NCBI RefSeq assembly: GCF_025698545.1
Contig: NC_068576.1
Span: 56,642,094-56,706,093, forward strand
From: Gossypium raimondii
Lineage: Eukaryota; Streptophyta; Magnoliopsida; Malvales; Malvaceae
DNA: 64,000 nt
Reading direction: 5' to 3'
Positions 1 to 11,457 of this stretch are shown in pieces. The translations under genes and the position numbers were made by a program. Under the pieces are notes generated by a model. It worked only from the letters and a program-made list of their open reading frames with translations. It had not been told where the DNA came from and did no database searches. The first letter of the stretch is position 1, and every line of letters starts with the position of its first letter.

Positions 1-845
1 TAATAATGGAATATAGAAAAAAATTATATATTTTATGTTTAAATATTTTTTAAAGAATTATACTTAAATATTTACCTGACTTCAAAAATATTGAAAAAAA
101 TTAAAAACAAGTATCAACAATTAAATTGAAGCGGAGCGGAGTGGGGTGGAGATGGATGCATCCAACATCCATGGAGGTGGTAGTGGATTTCAAGATTATA
201 CATCTATAGTAGAGCGGGATGGGCGGTAAAGCAGAGTGTGTCAATTATGAAACAGTAATGGATTTAGCAATATCAGTCATGCCTCACCCAATTGCCATCC
301 CTACATCCTTCTCTATATTCAAATTTAGTCATAATTTTCTCTATTTCTTTTAATTGAAGTATCCGGTTAATAACTTAATTATTAAAAACAAAAAAAGAGT
401 AAAGTATTTAAAATAAAAATAGGCAGAGTTGAAAGTTTCCACATGCTTTGGCTGAAAATATATAAAGGTTATAAAATATAGAAATTTAGTTTTATAAAGA
501 TTTCATTTAGATTTTATTTACTATGTAATTACATTCAAAATTTATAATTTCTAAACAATTGAATGACGTGTAAAATATGTATAAATATTTTATAACGTTT
601 CAATTATTAGGAAAGTGGTGAAGGACGTTATCATTTAATAGTTCAAATAAGTCCCTCTATCCTTTTTTTGTATTCGAATTAAAGTACACGATAAAATTAT
701 TTTTTATTAGAGCAAAGTTTCAATAATAAATACGATTAGCGTGACTCGAATCTAAGCTACACTTGAGACGATGAACACTTTTAACCATCAAGCCATTACA
801 TGGAATTCAATTTTATCTATTTTCAATTCAAAAATAATTCATAAA
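1..845 (+). repeat. Duplicated CYP706 upstream block (unit 0 copy)
   Basis: This stretch is a diverged direct duplicate of about 6854-7880, the region upstream of gene A. The similarity starts at the first base of the window, so the block probably extends further left. Shared landmarks include a purine-rich stretch with GGAGATGGATGCATCCAAC (about 150 here, about 7000 in the other copy) and a tRNA-derived-looking segment near the right end. The block runs straight into the middle of a CYP706 exon at about 846, so it is the promoter side of a broken gene copy. There is no coding potential. Confidence 0.8.
712..803 (-). repeat. tRNA-derived SINE-like segment in unit 0
   Basis: Read on the minus strand, this piece has an A-box-like stretch (TGGTTAAAAG) followed by a B-box-like stretch around GATTCGAGTCACG, the order expected of a tRNA-derived RNA polymerase III promoter. 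The same segment lies at 7715-7841 upstream of gene A, where a T-run on the plus strand looks like the poly(A) tail of a minus-strand insertion. I did not match it to a named SINE family, and it could be a tRNA-like part of another repeat. Confidence 0.35.
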
Positions 846-1038
846 TATCCATGGGAAAATCGAGTCACCCATTAACCTCAGTGAACAAATATTCTTAACG
901 GCATTCAATGTTACAAGTAACATGCTATGGGGTGGTTGGTTGAACGGAGAAGAATCGAAGCTTGGGCTTGAATTTAAGGATCAATTCAAGGAATTTGTGA
1001 AATTGAGGGTAAGAACCCAACATTTCTGATATGTTCCC
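846..1038 (+). pseudogene. CYP706 exon-1 fragment (unit 0 pseudogene)
   Basis: About 190 bases match gene A exon 1 from roughly codon 187 onward (the stretch encoding Gly-Lys-Ile-Gly-Ser-Pro-Ile-Asn-Leu through the segment before FPVLRPF). The first ~186 codons are absent: upstream sequence joins directly to mid-exon at a short shared tract (AATA-TTCAT type). The copy also has an extra base near 1010, loses the rest of exon 1, and passes into intron-like sequence. No exon 2 is visible. It cannot encode a P450 and marks a fourth, dead member of the array. The damage looks like two internal deletions followed by drift. Confidence 0.85.
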
Positions 1039-1704
1039 TTTTTAGATCGATATAATAGAGATATAGAATTAATTTAAAAATTTACATGTATGATAAGTAC
1101 GATTATATCGATAAATTCAACGATTGATTTATTAAAATATTAAACGTACAAAAATATAAGGAAATGTGTAATTTACTCTAGTTCCACATAGATGTAAGTT
1201 ATCCTTCCCATTTACATATATATATATATATATATATATAGGCACGGTTTAAAAAAGCACATAGCAATCCATGATTTTTAAAAATAAAATTAATAACAAA
1301 GATGATTTAAAGATAAAATTTCAATAATCGAACCGATTCGATTTAAATGAAAAAATAAAATAAAAAAATTGACGGATTTCATTATTTTTGTTAAAATATA
1401 TTTAGGTTTAGGCTTTGAATAAACTATAGACACATTGTTATTTTTTATATCAATAAAATTTAGGATTTTGTCTCTAAACAAGTTGATTTTTTTATTCAAA
1501 GTCTTAATTTAACTATTAATATCAAAAATATTTTTGGTCAAAATTTATCAATTCAAAATGTTAATTTAAATGTCATCATATGATGTGATAATTTTTTATA
1601 AAAATAAACATGATAAGTTAAAAAAATTTAACTGAAATACTAAAAGTGTTAAATGACAAAACTACAAATTTTAAATTGAAAATATATTTTTCGAAATCAT
1701 TTTT
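1039..1704 (+). pseudogene. CYP706 intron remnant of unit 0
   Basis: AT-rich sequence homologous to the introns of genes A and B. The tract before and after a (TA)n microsatellite at 1216-1240, including AGGCACGGTTTAAAAAAGCA, matches 9470-9500 in gene A and 12820-12850 in gene B. Similarity stops near 1700, where the LTR-type fossil begins. Exon 2 of this unit was not found beyond that fossil. Confidence 0.65.
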
Positions 1705-2379
1705 TGTAAGGGGGTTGACTTTCTGTTTAAAAACGAAAATGGAGTCGCCGCCAATCCTTTTTATTTAGGTGTGATCGGATCACCTCATAATTTAATCATT
1801 TTAATAAAAGTTTAAATTTACTAAAACGATAATTTTTTGTCTTCAAAATCCAAAAAAATGGGTTCGAGAGTCGGTTACGCTCGAGGAAGGATTAGCACCC
1901 TCGATATGCCCAAAATTGGTACCTAGTTGATTACTTAATGTCTTAATGCCGAAAATTGAAATTTTGAAAAGATTTTAAAATACAATCCTTTTTTATCAAT
2001 GTTCATTATAAAAATGCCTGAATAAATCGAAAAGAAATTTAAAGACCCTCTCGTCTCGAGGTAACGAAATGCCACGTCTCGTAAGTTAGGACACGACACT
2101 TGGAACCCTCAAGAATAAGCTTGCCTTTAATTTTTATTGAAATTCCATGTATTTTGAAATTTAAAATGATATTTTGCTATTTAGGTTTAACGAGAAAATT
2201 GAAACCCCGTAAGTTAGGATATGATTTCTTGAATCTCCAAAATGCGAAATATTGCCTTATTTTAAAAATTTTAAAATAGAACAGTTTATTATGGGTATAT
2301 AAAAATTAAACGCGACTTTTGAAGTGATGAAATGAAATGGAATGATAATATAGAACATGGAATAACGATTTATGAATAA

Positions 2380-2870
2380 AATGTTACATCAATGAGTGAC
2401 AATAATATGAAAACACGAATAAACGAATTATAGTACACATGATAGCAATAATCACACAAAGCATGTCACTTTAATATCAATATTAACAATCAAGGAAAGC
2501 GAACCAAAATAATATATGAAAAGGAAAGCGAACCAAAATAATATATGAAACAATTTAAAGTAAATAATAGTTTAAAATAAATAATTTACGAGAACAATTC
2601 AAGTAAATGATAAAAGGTTTCAAATAAACAATATAAAAAACTTAAAATGAATAATAACAAAACAGTTTAAAATAAATAATATAAAATAACATATAAAACA
2701 ATTTTTTAAATAATATATAAAAATTTTAAATGATAATATATATAATAGTTTAAAATAAGTAATATAATAAAAAAATTTAAATAAATAATAGGTAAAAATA
2801 GTTTAGAATAAATAATATATATAAAAAACTTAAAATAAATAATAACAAAAGAGCTCTTTTTTTAAAAAAG
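2380..2870. repeat. AT-rich low-complexity tandem-like tract
   Basis: Dozens of imperfect units built on AAAATAAATAATA and CAATTTAAAATAA follow one another with irregular spacing, plus a duplicated stretch around GGAAAGCGAACCAAAATAAT (about 2495 and 2523). This is internal decay or slippage inside the LTR-type fossil. No function is apparent. Confidence 0.7.
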
Positions 2871-3915
2871 AAAATAAATGAATTAAATGGACTGAGTACG
2901 AGATTAAAATCGAACTAAAGTTCAGGGTTTAAATTGTAAATAAATAAGAAAGGGTTACTAGGGACCAAAATAGAACGTGCTTAAAAAGAATGAGCGACTG
3001 ACTGGGAAAATATTCCCAGCCCCTATGCGCAGCGTTCCAGCATGGACCAAAGTGAAGCAAGCGGAAGGAAAAAAAAAATTATACCGCAAAATTAAAAAGG
3101 AAAAAAAAACAAGTGAGGACTAAATTGCAAAGCATCGCAAAAGCAGAAGGACCGCGTACGCAAATAGCCCATTTAAAGCAAAAACGCGTAGATCTTGGTT
3201 GCATTCGGGTCGATTTTTGGGTCTGATGCAAAACGGCATCGTTTTGGCCACTGGTGCTTAAGCCCAAAACGGCGTCGTATTATACCCTATATAAATAGCA
3301 AAAATAGAAAAAAAAAAAACATTTCAGCCTTCATTTTGTTCTCTCAGTCTCCCTTTCACACCTCTTTTTCCGGCCATTGGGCCCAGTTGTTGGCCATTTG
3401 TGATGGCATTGGTCATCAAGACAATATGGCAATTGCTTATGTGGTGAAAAATGCCAAAACCACACTTTTTCTCCTCTCTTCCCGAGTAGAACCCGGATTT
3501 GGGGTTAAAACGGCCCGAAAGACCCTCGAAATTCAAAAAACGAAGGAAAAAAAAAAGACAAAACAAAGGGACCTTTTGGTTCCCAGTTGCCGCCGGTGGG
3601 GTTTGCGGCGAGCCCACTGACTCAGCCACCCTCAAGACTGGAGAAGTCTCTGACCGCAGCGTTAAAGGTAATAAATTTCACCCCTTTTTTATTTTTTCAA
3701 TATTATTTATTTATTTATTTTGAATAAAAATATATAAAAAAGCACCTTGATTTTCTTTAAATCTGTTTCAAACTTCTTTTTGTATTCAGAATTAGTGTGT
3801 GTGTAAAAAAATTACAAATATGAAGTTTGGGCTTTTATAGCCGGATTAAAAAACTCTTAGTTTTCTATTTTTTGTTTGTTTTGCTTGGTTTTTTTGTTGT
3901 CTTGTGTGTTGATCT

Positions 3916-5411
3916 TGTTGGAACGTCGGCACCCCTACGGCGCAGCGGAAAATTAAAATATTCGGCGATCCTAACCATGGATCCATGTGTGAGGAACGAA
4001 TCGGGGTGAAATAAGGTTTCGAAATTACCGAATCTTTATTCTGAGAAGACAACAACGGCTCAGCAACGAGTAATCTGATCTACTATCGAACCAAGCCGCA
4101 ATCTATCGTGACTCCGGCTTATACATAATCCACCCAGTTGACAATGAATGGAAGGAATCCCCAAAATTGTTTTGAAAAACTTTGTTTTGACGGATGCTAG
4201 ACCTCAAGCAAAGAAAAACGAGATTTTTATATCTATTTTTAGGGTTTCTAGAAATTAAATAAATATAACTATGTTTTAAACCAAAAATTATAATTACATT
4301 AATTATAATAATGATTTCGATAAACTATATATTTATTTGAATTTATATACTAACAAAATTCATGTTCTCATTATGCGTACAACAACCTTGTACATAATGT
4401 GTTTGAAATTTGATTATCCATTTAAATTAATTCTATAATTAATTTAATTCAAGCGACAACCAAACACAATACCAGCTATGTTTTATTCCGTTCATTTCAA
4501 CTATAGGTGTGACCCTGTAGGTTCTTGTAACGTTAGCAGTAATACTAGAACGATTCTAATGTTACAAACAATGAGTGGCCCCTAGCAATGCATCATTACT
4601 ACCTAAGTCACAATAAATCATGATTCGACATAACCTTTTTATGATTAACCTTTCAAGCAATAATCCTTAAGTCCTTTATCTCTGGATTGGACACAAGTCA
4701 TGGAATAGTCACACTTGCATAGTCCATTCCATGTTCCTTGATATCTTAAGTAGACTATGATATACAAATAAGTATGACATCTCATATCAGCTTATTTGAG
4801 CATGGTCATGCATTTCTAGTCTCACTCAATCAAGTGGCCTAAGATATTACTCCCATTATGTAGGAGGGACTTATCCTATATCAATCAACCATATCCCTCT
4901 ACATAGATCGTGGTATATCCAACATCAGCCTTTATAGAACAACCCGATTCGATTATACGCTTGATCGTATCAAAATATACAACTCATGATGTTGGGATTA
5001 TGATGATCTCAAGTTTGAGGATCATATACATATTAATCACTATGAGTAATGTTGTGACAATTACATAATAATCCAAGAAACATACTCATAACGGGTCAGT
5101 CCAATATGTCGTTCTCTAACACACATATTCATGCATCGATTTTGGCATTCCATATCAATGACAACTCTTTATCATCAATCAACTACATGTTAGTCTTAAT
5201 GCATTATTGTTGTCCTATCCAACAATAATACTTGACTAAGGATCTTTTAAGAATAATCATATTACTCTCAGGACATTATTATAAAACAGTTTATTTATAC
5301 ATACAGAAAAGAAATTGAAATAATAATGGTAACGCCTTATATTAATAAACATGATAAATGAAGTATGTTATTACAACCATCTCATGATTGATCTTTGGGC
5401 ATACTCTAACA
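3916..5411. mobile_element. Solo LTR nested in the LTR-type fossil
   Basis: A 1,496-bp element starting TGTTGGAACG and ending ATACTCTAACA (short inverted ends TGTTRGA). It is flanked on both sides by the identical 5-bp target duplication GATCT (3911-3915 and 5412-5416). The TG...CA ends, 5-bp duplication and lack of coding or internal sequence fit a solo LTR left by LTR-LTR recombination. The superfamily cannot be told from the LTR alone; the ends are compatible with Copia. The perfect duplication makes it younger than its host fossil. Confidence 0.85.
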
Positions 5412-6047
5412 GATCTCTTTTTGCAGGTGTCAAACGCGCGTGGAGGAGGTCAAGTCGTATGCTGACGCTGCAAGGCAAATAATGGCGATGGCGAGCCTAG
5501 GTACCTTTCTTCCTCTTTTTTATTAATAGTCTTTTTTTAAAGAAAAACCAATTTAAAAGGAAGAATAAAAAATGATATATAAAAAATAAAATAATAAATC
5601 GAAATGAAAGCAGCAACCTTTTCTTTTATTTCTGATGTTCGTAACAAAGGGTCCGGACCCCTCTCGTTTTTACAATCATCGGCTTTATAGCCGAAAGAAG
5701 AAAAAAGAAAAAAAATCCCTTCCCCCGTTTTTGTGGTCTGTTTTTGTCTTTTTCCTTGGTTGCGTGTTTGCAAGTGACGGCGCAAGTGGGGTGGTCGACG
5801 TGACAATGGGCAGGGGTTAGGTTCGGCGGTGGCAGAGCAAGTGGCATGGACAGTGGCGGGTGGACGCTAGCTAGGTGCGGCTGCAGACTAGGGCTTAGGG
5901 TTTCCTGTTTCTTTTTTTGTGTTGGGCCATTTGGGCCGTTTAGGTTTTGTTTAGGATTGGGCTTGGGTTAGGTTTAAATTTGTTGGGTCTGTTACTTGTG
6001 TTCGGGTTGATTGGGTTTTGGGCCCCGGACAAAATTTGGGCTGTACA

Positions 6048-6853
6048 AATTCAACATGTTACAAGATAAAATATTTAGCATAATTTTTGGTATTTCTTCA
6101 TAATAATTGATATACTCTTATAATGTTTGATATTTCTTCATAATTTTCGGTACACTTTTATAATTTTTGGTATTCTCTTATAATTTTGGTACAGTTTCGA
6201 ATGAAAATTTGAAATGAGACCTTTAGACCGAAAAATTATTAACTTTTAAATTATTATTTTTCATGCTAATATTTATATATAATGATAATTTTTAAAAATT
6301 AAAAATTTAATAAAATCAACCAAGTTTTGATAATTACTTATAATTTTTGGTACTGTTTAATGTTTTTATATTTCTTTGTATTTTTTTGTATTCTCTCGTA
6401 AGTTTTGGTGATTCCTTGGATACTAATATAGTTGCATATTTGTCTTGTTGTTTATTTAAAGTGCGTTTTTCATTTTGGGTTGATTAAAGGTCAAAACTTT
6501 GCATTCTGATTTTTGTTTCTATTTTGTTGGTGAGAAAGCAGTGGAAAATGAAAGAAAATACTTTAACATCACATTATTTATTTATTTTATTTTAAAGAAA
6601 AGGATGCTTTTTCACACTAAAATAAGGTTGTAAAACTTCAAACTGCCTCATGAATTTTGAATTGATCTACACCGAATGAAGCGGATTTTTTTTGTTTGAA
6701 AAGTGGACGTGGGACGGGGCGGGTGGAGTTTTTTTTCTTTTGAATAGTGGATATGAAGTGACTATGGTAATTTCTTGTCATTTCCGACCTACTCCACTAT
6801 ATTCACTTATTGTTTTATCTTTGTATATATAAACTATTGAAAGGGTAAAAATT
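6048..6853. other. AT-rich spacer with short internal repeats
   Basis: No gene. Between about 6090 and 6420 short words such as CATAATTTTTGGTA and TTATAATTTTTGGTA recur, giving a diffuse repeat. The stretch does not resume the unit 0 CYP706 intron or exon 2 after the LTR-type fossil. The duplicated upstream block of gene A begins at about 6854. Confidence 0.6.
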
Positions 6854-8126
6854 TAATAATAGAATATAGAAAAAATTCATATATCTTATGCTTAAATACA
6901 TTTTTTAAAGAATTATGCTTAAATATTCACTTGACTTCAAAAAGATTGAAAAAAAATAAAGATAAGTACCAACAATTAAATTGAAGTGGAGCGGAATGGG
7001 GTGGAGATGGATGCATCCAACATTCATGGAGTTGATAGTGAATTTCAAGATTATACATCCATAGCGGAGCGAGATGGGTGGTAGAGCAGAGCGTACTAAT
7101 TATGAGGCAATAATGAATTTAGAAATATCCGTCCTGATATTTAAATTTAGTGATTGAGAGAGTTAACCCATAAGTACATTTTCTCTATTTTTTTAATTAA
7201 AGAATGCGATGTTTGTTTTTTTTTAAGAAGCATTACCTTCAATAGTTAATAACTTATTTATTAAAAACAAAAAAGGGTAAAATATTTAAAATAAAAATGT
7301 GTTATGCTTTGGCTGAGTATATATAAAGGTTATAAAATATAGAAATTTAGTTTTATAAAGATTTCATTTAGATTTTATTCAGATTTTATTTACTAAAGAA
7401 TAGTTTGACGTGTAATTTCATTCAAAATTTATAATTTCTAAACGATTCAATGACGTGTAAAATATGTATAAAAATTAATAAAGTGGTGAAGTACATGATC
7501 ATTTAATAATTCAAATAAGTCCTCCATTCCTCTGTTTTTTATTCTAAACGATAAAATTATATTTTTACTCTTATAAAAATATATTTTTTAATTTTAAATT
7601 TTTTAGAAAAGGTTTAATTTCATCTTTATCCTTAAATTGTACTTCTGGATTCGTCACAGGATATGAACATTGTTAACCCTACCATGCACCAAATACTTGT
7701 ATTTAATATAATAATTTTTTTTTTTTTTTTGAATTACAATATCATGGCAAGCCCAAATAATAAATGTAGCTAACGTGATTCGAATTCAAACCATATCTGA
7801 GATGAGGAGTGAATACTCTTAACTATCAAACTATCGCATGGAGTTTAATTTTATTTATTTTCAATTCAAGAATAATTCATAAATTATTCTGTTTCTGGAA
7901 AGTTGACAATAATTGTTTCAGATTTAGAATATTTATTGCCACGAATGAGGTATTGCCATAAGCTTCCATAGCCGCCCCCTCATACTGCTGTAACCTCCTC
8001 TTGCTATATATATATATGATTATAATTAAGTCCTTCAGGGAGTGGCGAAGTTCATAATTTTTTAATAATTCAAATAAGTCCTCCATTCCATCTGCATGTT
8101 TTTTATTCCAACCAGAGTACCCACCA
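6854..8126 (+). promoter_or_regulatory. Upstream region of CYP706 gene A, with TATA box
   Basis: The left part (to about 7880) is a duplicate of window bases 1-845. The right part (about 7840-8126) is homologous to the region upstream of gene B. A TATA-type run TATATATATATA at 8005-8016 lies about 115 bases before the ATG; gene B has TATATAT at 11333-11339 in the aligned place, so this is the likely core promoter. A SINE-like segment at 7715-7841 sits upstream of the core and is absent at the same place in gene B. Confidence 0.65.
7715..7841 (-). repeat. tRNA-derived SINE-like insertion upstream of gene A
   Basis: The plus strand shows a 16-base T-run (7715-7730), then sequence whose reverse complement carries A-box-like and B-box-like words (TAGTTAAGAG and GGTTTGAATTCGAATC). 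The gene B upstream region has the two flanks joined without it (around 11130-11150), which supports insertion. It matches 712-803 in unit 0. The family is not identified. Confidence 0.45.
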
Positions 8127-10563
8127 ATGTCGAACTTCTACAACAAGGTTATTGGCGAAGGTTGGTTGGGCCGCCAAGACGGAGTGGTTGCGTTCACCAT
8201 CACCAAAGTGGCAGCCCCTCTCACGGTGGCCACGTTAGTAATTATCTTTTTTTCATGGTTGGTTAAGAAACTCATCATCAAAACCAAGTCGTTGCCGCCG
8301 CCGCCACCAGGCCCGATAGGCCTGCCGATACTCGGCCACCTCCTTTTCATCAAACCCGATTTCCTCCAATACGTAACCGAGCAATCCAAAATCCACGGCC
8401 CTATCATCAAGCTTCAGCTGGGAAGAAAAGTTTACATCATCATAAGCTCACCATCAATCGCAAAACAAATCCTCAAAGACCACGACGCCATCTTCACCAA
8501 CCGCGACATTCCGGTGGCGGCCATAAAAGGAACCTTTGGCGGACTCGACATTGTGTGGAGATCCAATGGCCCAGAATTACACAAGCTACGAAAGCTCGTC
8601 GTAAGTGAAATCATGAGCAACAAAGGCCTCAATGCTTGCTACGAGTTTCGCCGACGAGAGATCCGACATATGGTGAAGAATATTCATGGAAAAATCGGGT
8701 CACCCATTAACCTCAGTGAGCAAATATTCTTAACAACGTTCAACGTTACGGTTAACATGCTTTGGGGTGGTTCGTTGAATGGAGAAGAATCGAACCTTGG
8801 GCTTGAATTTAAGGATCGATTCGAGGAATTTTTGAGATTGATGGTAGAACCCAATGTTTCTGATATGTTCCCGGTGCTCAGGCCATTTGATTTGCAAGGA
8901 ATTGAATCCAAAGCCAAGAAAAATATTTCATGGTTTTTTGAGTTTTTCGAATCGGTGATAGAGCAGCGAAGGAAGCTCGGAGAGGGACCAAAAATGGCTG
9001 ATAGTAAGGATTTTTTGCAGCAATTGTTGGAGCTGAACCAAACAGGAGATGTCAAAACTTCATTATCCATGAAGGAAATAAACGCTGTGCTGCTGGTAAG
9101 CATACACACTAAATTTTGAAATCCGGAATTCTAAAAATATAACTACATTACTAAATTTCAAAAATTTACAAAAACTAACATATTTTAACCTAGGGGGTAT
9201 ATCAGTGTAAAACAAGTTTAAGTGGTTTTACATTCTTTCTTAACCTTTTAAACGAATAATATTTTAATAAAACAACGGTCATATTTCATAAATTATTCAT
9301 GTACATCATGCACATCAAGTTTGGTATAAATTAAAAAGTTTAACTATTCGCTTTTTGTAAAAAAATTCAAATGTTCATTCGTTAAAATATTAATCATACA
9401 AGAATATACAAAATATGTAAATTACTCAAATTTCACATCGATGTAAATTGATTCTTTCCCTTATATATAGGCATGGTTTAAAAAATACATAACAATCCAT
9501 GAAATTGGTCGGTTTAGTTGTAAACAATATGATTTTGGAGATTTCGATATGTTTTGTAGGGTGTGTAATTGGTTGATTTAATTAGTTCAGCTTAAAAAGA
9601 GTAATCGATTTTTCTAAAATAAAAATTAGTAACCGAGCTGATTTAAAGATGAAAACACAAAAATATTTAATTAAAAATAAGGAATATTGATGGATTTCAT
9701 TGTTTTTGTTAAAATATAATGAATAAATCTGAAATCCTGAATAATGGGTACATTTAATTGATTGTAACTTATTTTAAAGTATATAAAATCCAGCGCTATT
9801 GATATACATTCAACCTATATAATGTATTTTAATTTAACACTCTAATCATAATTAAATTAATTAAATTATCTCAATTAATTTGATTTTAATTAAAATCTGC
9901 TCAACTTTAATCCTTTGTCTCAAATTGTGGGTATAGAATATTGTAAACGGTGCTACGGACACAACATTTACAACAATGGAGTGGGCGATGACGGAATTAC
10001 TACGACACCCAGATAAATTGCGAAGAGTCGTCGACGAATTGGATGCAATAATCGGTGGCCCAAACATCGTTGAAGAGTTCCATCTTCCTCGCCTACTCTA
10101 TTTAGAAGCTGTGGTGAAAGAGACGTTACGAATTCACCCACCGGCTCCTTTGCTAATGCCACACATGCCGAGCGAGACCATCGTCGTAGCCGGTTACACT
10201 ATCCCAAAAAATTCCAATATTTTCTTCAATGTGTGGGCAATACAAAGGGACGCCGAGTTCTGGGAAGACCCTCTTCAATTCGAGCCAGAAAGGTTCTTGA
10301 ATGTCATTGAGAAAAGGAATTATAAGGGAAATAGTTTCGATTTTTTCCCGTTTGGATCGGGGAGGAGGATTTGTGTTGGGATTTCAATGGCAGAGAAAAT
10401 TATGATGCTGGTGTTGGCGACGTTGTTGCATTGTTTCGAATGGGAATTGTCGAATGGGCAAAAACCTGATGTGAAAGAGCAACTGCGATTGGTGTTGTCG
10501 AAGGTGGAGCCGCTTATTGTTGTGTCCATTGCGCGTTCATCTAATTCAATGCAATATCAATAA
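8127..10563 (+). CDS. CYP706: Cytochrome P450, CYP706 family, gene A
   Basis: Two exons, 8127-9095 and 9937-10563, with a phase-0 GT-AG intron of 841 bp, give 531 residues, normal for a plant microsomal P450. Seen: membrane anchor at residues ~27-48, proline hinge (PPPPPGPIGLP, ~57), I-helix NGATDTT (327-333), ExxR K-helix (E385, R388), PERF (440-443) and heme loop PFGSGRRICVG with Cys469. Two oddities: the C-helix WxxxR Trp is Leu151, and the I-helix second Gly is Ala329. The family is assigned by resemblance to CYP706 proteins such as cotton CYP706B1 (delta-cadinene 8-hydroxylase), recalled from memory. It is expected to be an ER-bound, NADPH-P450-reductase-dependent monooxygenase, perhaps on a terpenoid or phenolic; the substrate is unknown. 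The ATG was chosen because all three copies share MSNFY there. Confidence 0.93.
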
Positions 10564-11332
10564 ATTTGTGGTTAAAATATGCTTTAAGTCATTATGCTTT
10601 TCATAAATTTTAAATTTAATCCTTGTACTTTTATTTATAGAAATTTAATCTATCTACTTATTTTTATTAGTATTCACGCTCATATTTAAGTTAATTCAAA
10701 TATTTGTTTGGATTCAATTTAACTCAATTTTCGAGTTTTATTTAAAATTTGAAACTTAATCAAAATTTAAACTTTGTCATGAATCTCAAAATTTGATTTT
10801 TTTTTTTTTAAATGAAACCCGAAATGTGGAATTACATAAAACTTGAAGTTGAAGCTCGAGACTAGTGAATCAATGTTATATTAAGGTATAAATAAGATAT
10901 TTTGTGTTTATATTATAATTTCATTATTAATATGCATAAGTGGTAATAATATAATATTAAAAGGAAAAGAGATAAGCATGGTGAGTGGGGCGACGTTCAC
11001 CTACCATGCATCAAATAGATGCTGATTTGAATATATATACATATACATATATAAAGAAAAGAGATAATCACAATTACTCGGTTAGTATGAATATTATTGA
11101 TCTTATTATCTGTTAAATACTTACATTTAATGCAATAAATAAGTTTAGTTTGATTTATTTTCATAAATTGTTCTGTGTAATTACAATCAAAATTTCTATC
11201 TCTAGAAAGTTCAACATTTCTGGAAAGTTGATGATTAATTGTTTATCACATTTAGAATATTTATGGCGACAGAGGAGGAAATGCTATTACCTCCAATAGC
11301 CGCAACCTCATATTGCTGTAATCTCGTTTTAT
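10564..11332. other. Spacer between CYP706 genes A and B
   Basis: No gene. From 10570 it starts with the left half of a palindromic repeat family whose ends read GGTTAAAATATGC; the same half follows gene B, truncated at the same point (CTTATTTTTATTAGTATT). Between 10690 and 10870 lies degenerate sequence rich in CTCGAG- and AATTCGA-like words, resembling other dispersed repeats in the window. From about 11140 the sequence is homologous to the upstream region of gene A. Confidence 0.6.
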
Positions 11333-11339
11333 TATATAT
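11333..11339 (+). promoter_or_regulatory. TATA box of CYP706 gene B
   Basis: TATATAT lies about 120 bases upstream of the gene B ATG, inside a block aligned with the gene A promoter, where a longer TATA run stands in the same place. The sequence between here and 11457 is the likely 5' leader. An in-frame upstream extension of the reading frame (from 11239) overlaps this promoter and is not expected to be translated. Confidence 0.5.
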
Positions 11340-11457
11340 GATTGTAAATAAGTCTTCCAATTCCCAGGGAAGTGGTGAATTACATAATTTTTTAATAATT
11401 CAAATAAGTACTTCATTCCCTCTGCTTTTTTTTCTATTCCAACCAGACTACCCACCC

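Larger units (their letters stand above)
1705..6047. mobile_element. LTR-retrotransposon-type fossil (long LTR or LARD-like), broken
   Basis: A long, mostly non-coding block that is compositionally unlike its surroundings. It opens with TGTAAGGGGG and closes with GGGCTGTACA, so it could have TG...CA ends. Inside are a low-complexity part (about 2380-2870) with many AAATAAATAATA-type units, a GC-rich part with a TATA-like TATATAAATAG near 3288, and a GC-rich tail around 5770-6040. I recall this composition from a dispersed cotton LTR-type repeat. No gag or pol similarity is visible. The outer ends lack a clear target duplication, so boundaries and superfamily are provisional. It is decayed, carries a nested insertion (3916-5411), and is clearly older than that insertion. 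Confidence 0.6.

Noticed and set aside
3195-3723. Several open frames of 60-140 codons around 3.2-3.7 kb
   Set aside because: They lie in a GC-richer part of the LTR-type fossil, occur on both strands, and show no known domain.
5537-5847. Open frames on both strands near 5.6-5.8 kb
   Set aside because: Same reason: GC-rich tail of the LTR-type fossil, low-complexity translation, no domain.
712-7841. Functional tRNA genes at the tRNA-like tracts
   Set aside because: No full cloverleaf, acceptor-stem pairing or normal spacing could be made; they fit SINE-like remnants better.
11239-11457. In-frame extension of CYP706 gene B upstream of 11458
   Set aside because: It runs through the TATA box and leader that align with the gene A promoter, and A and C both start at MSNFY, so 11458 is the start.
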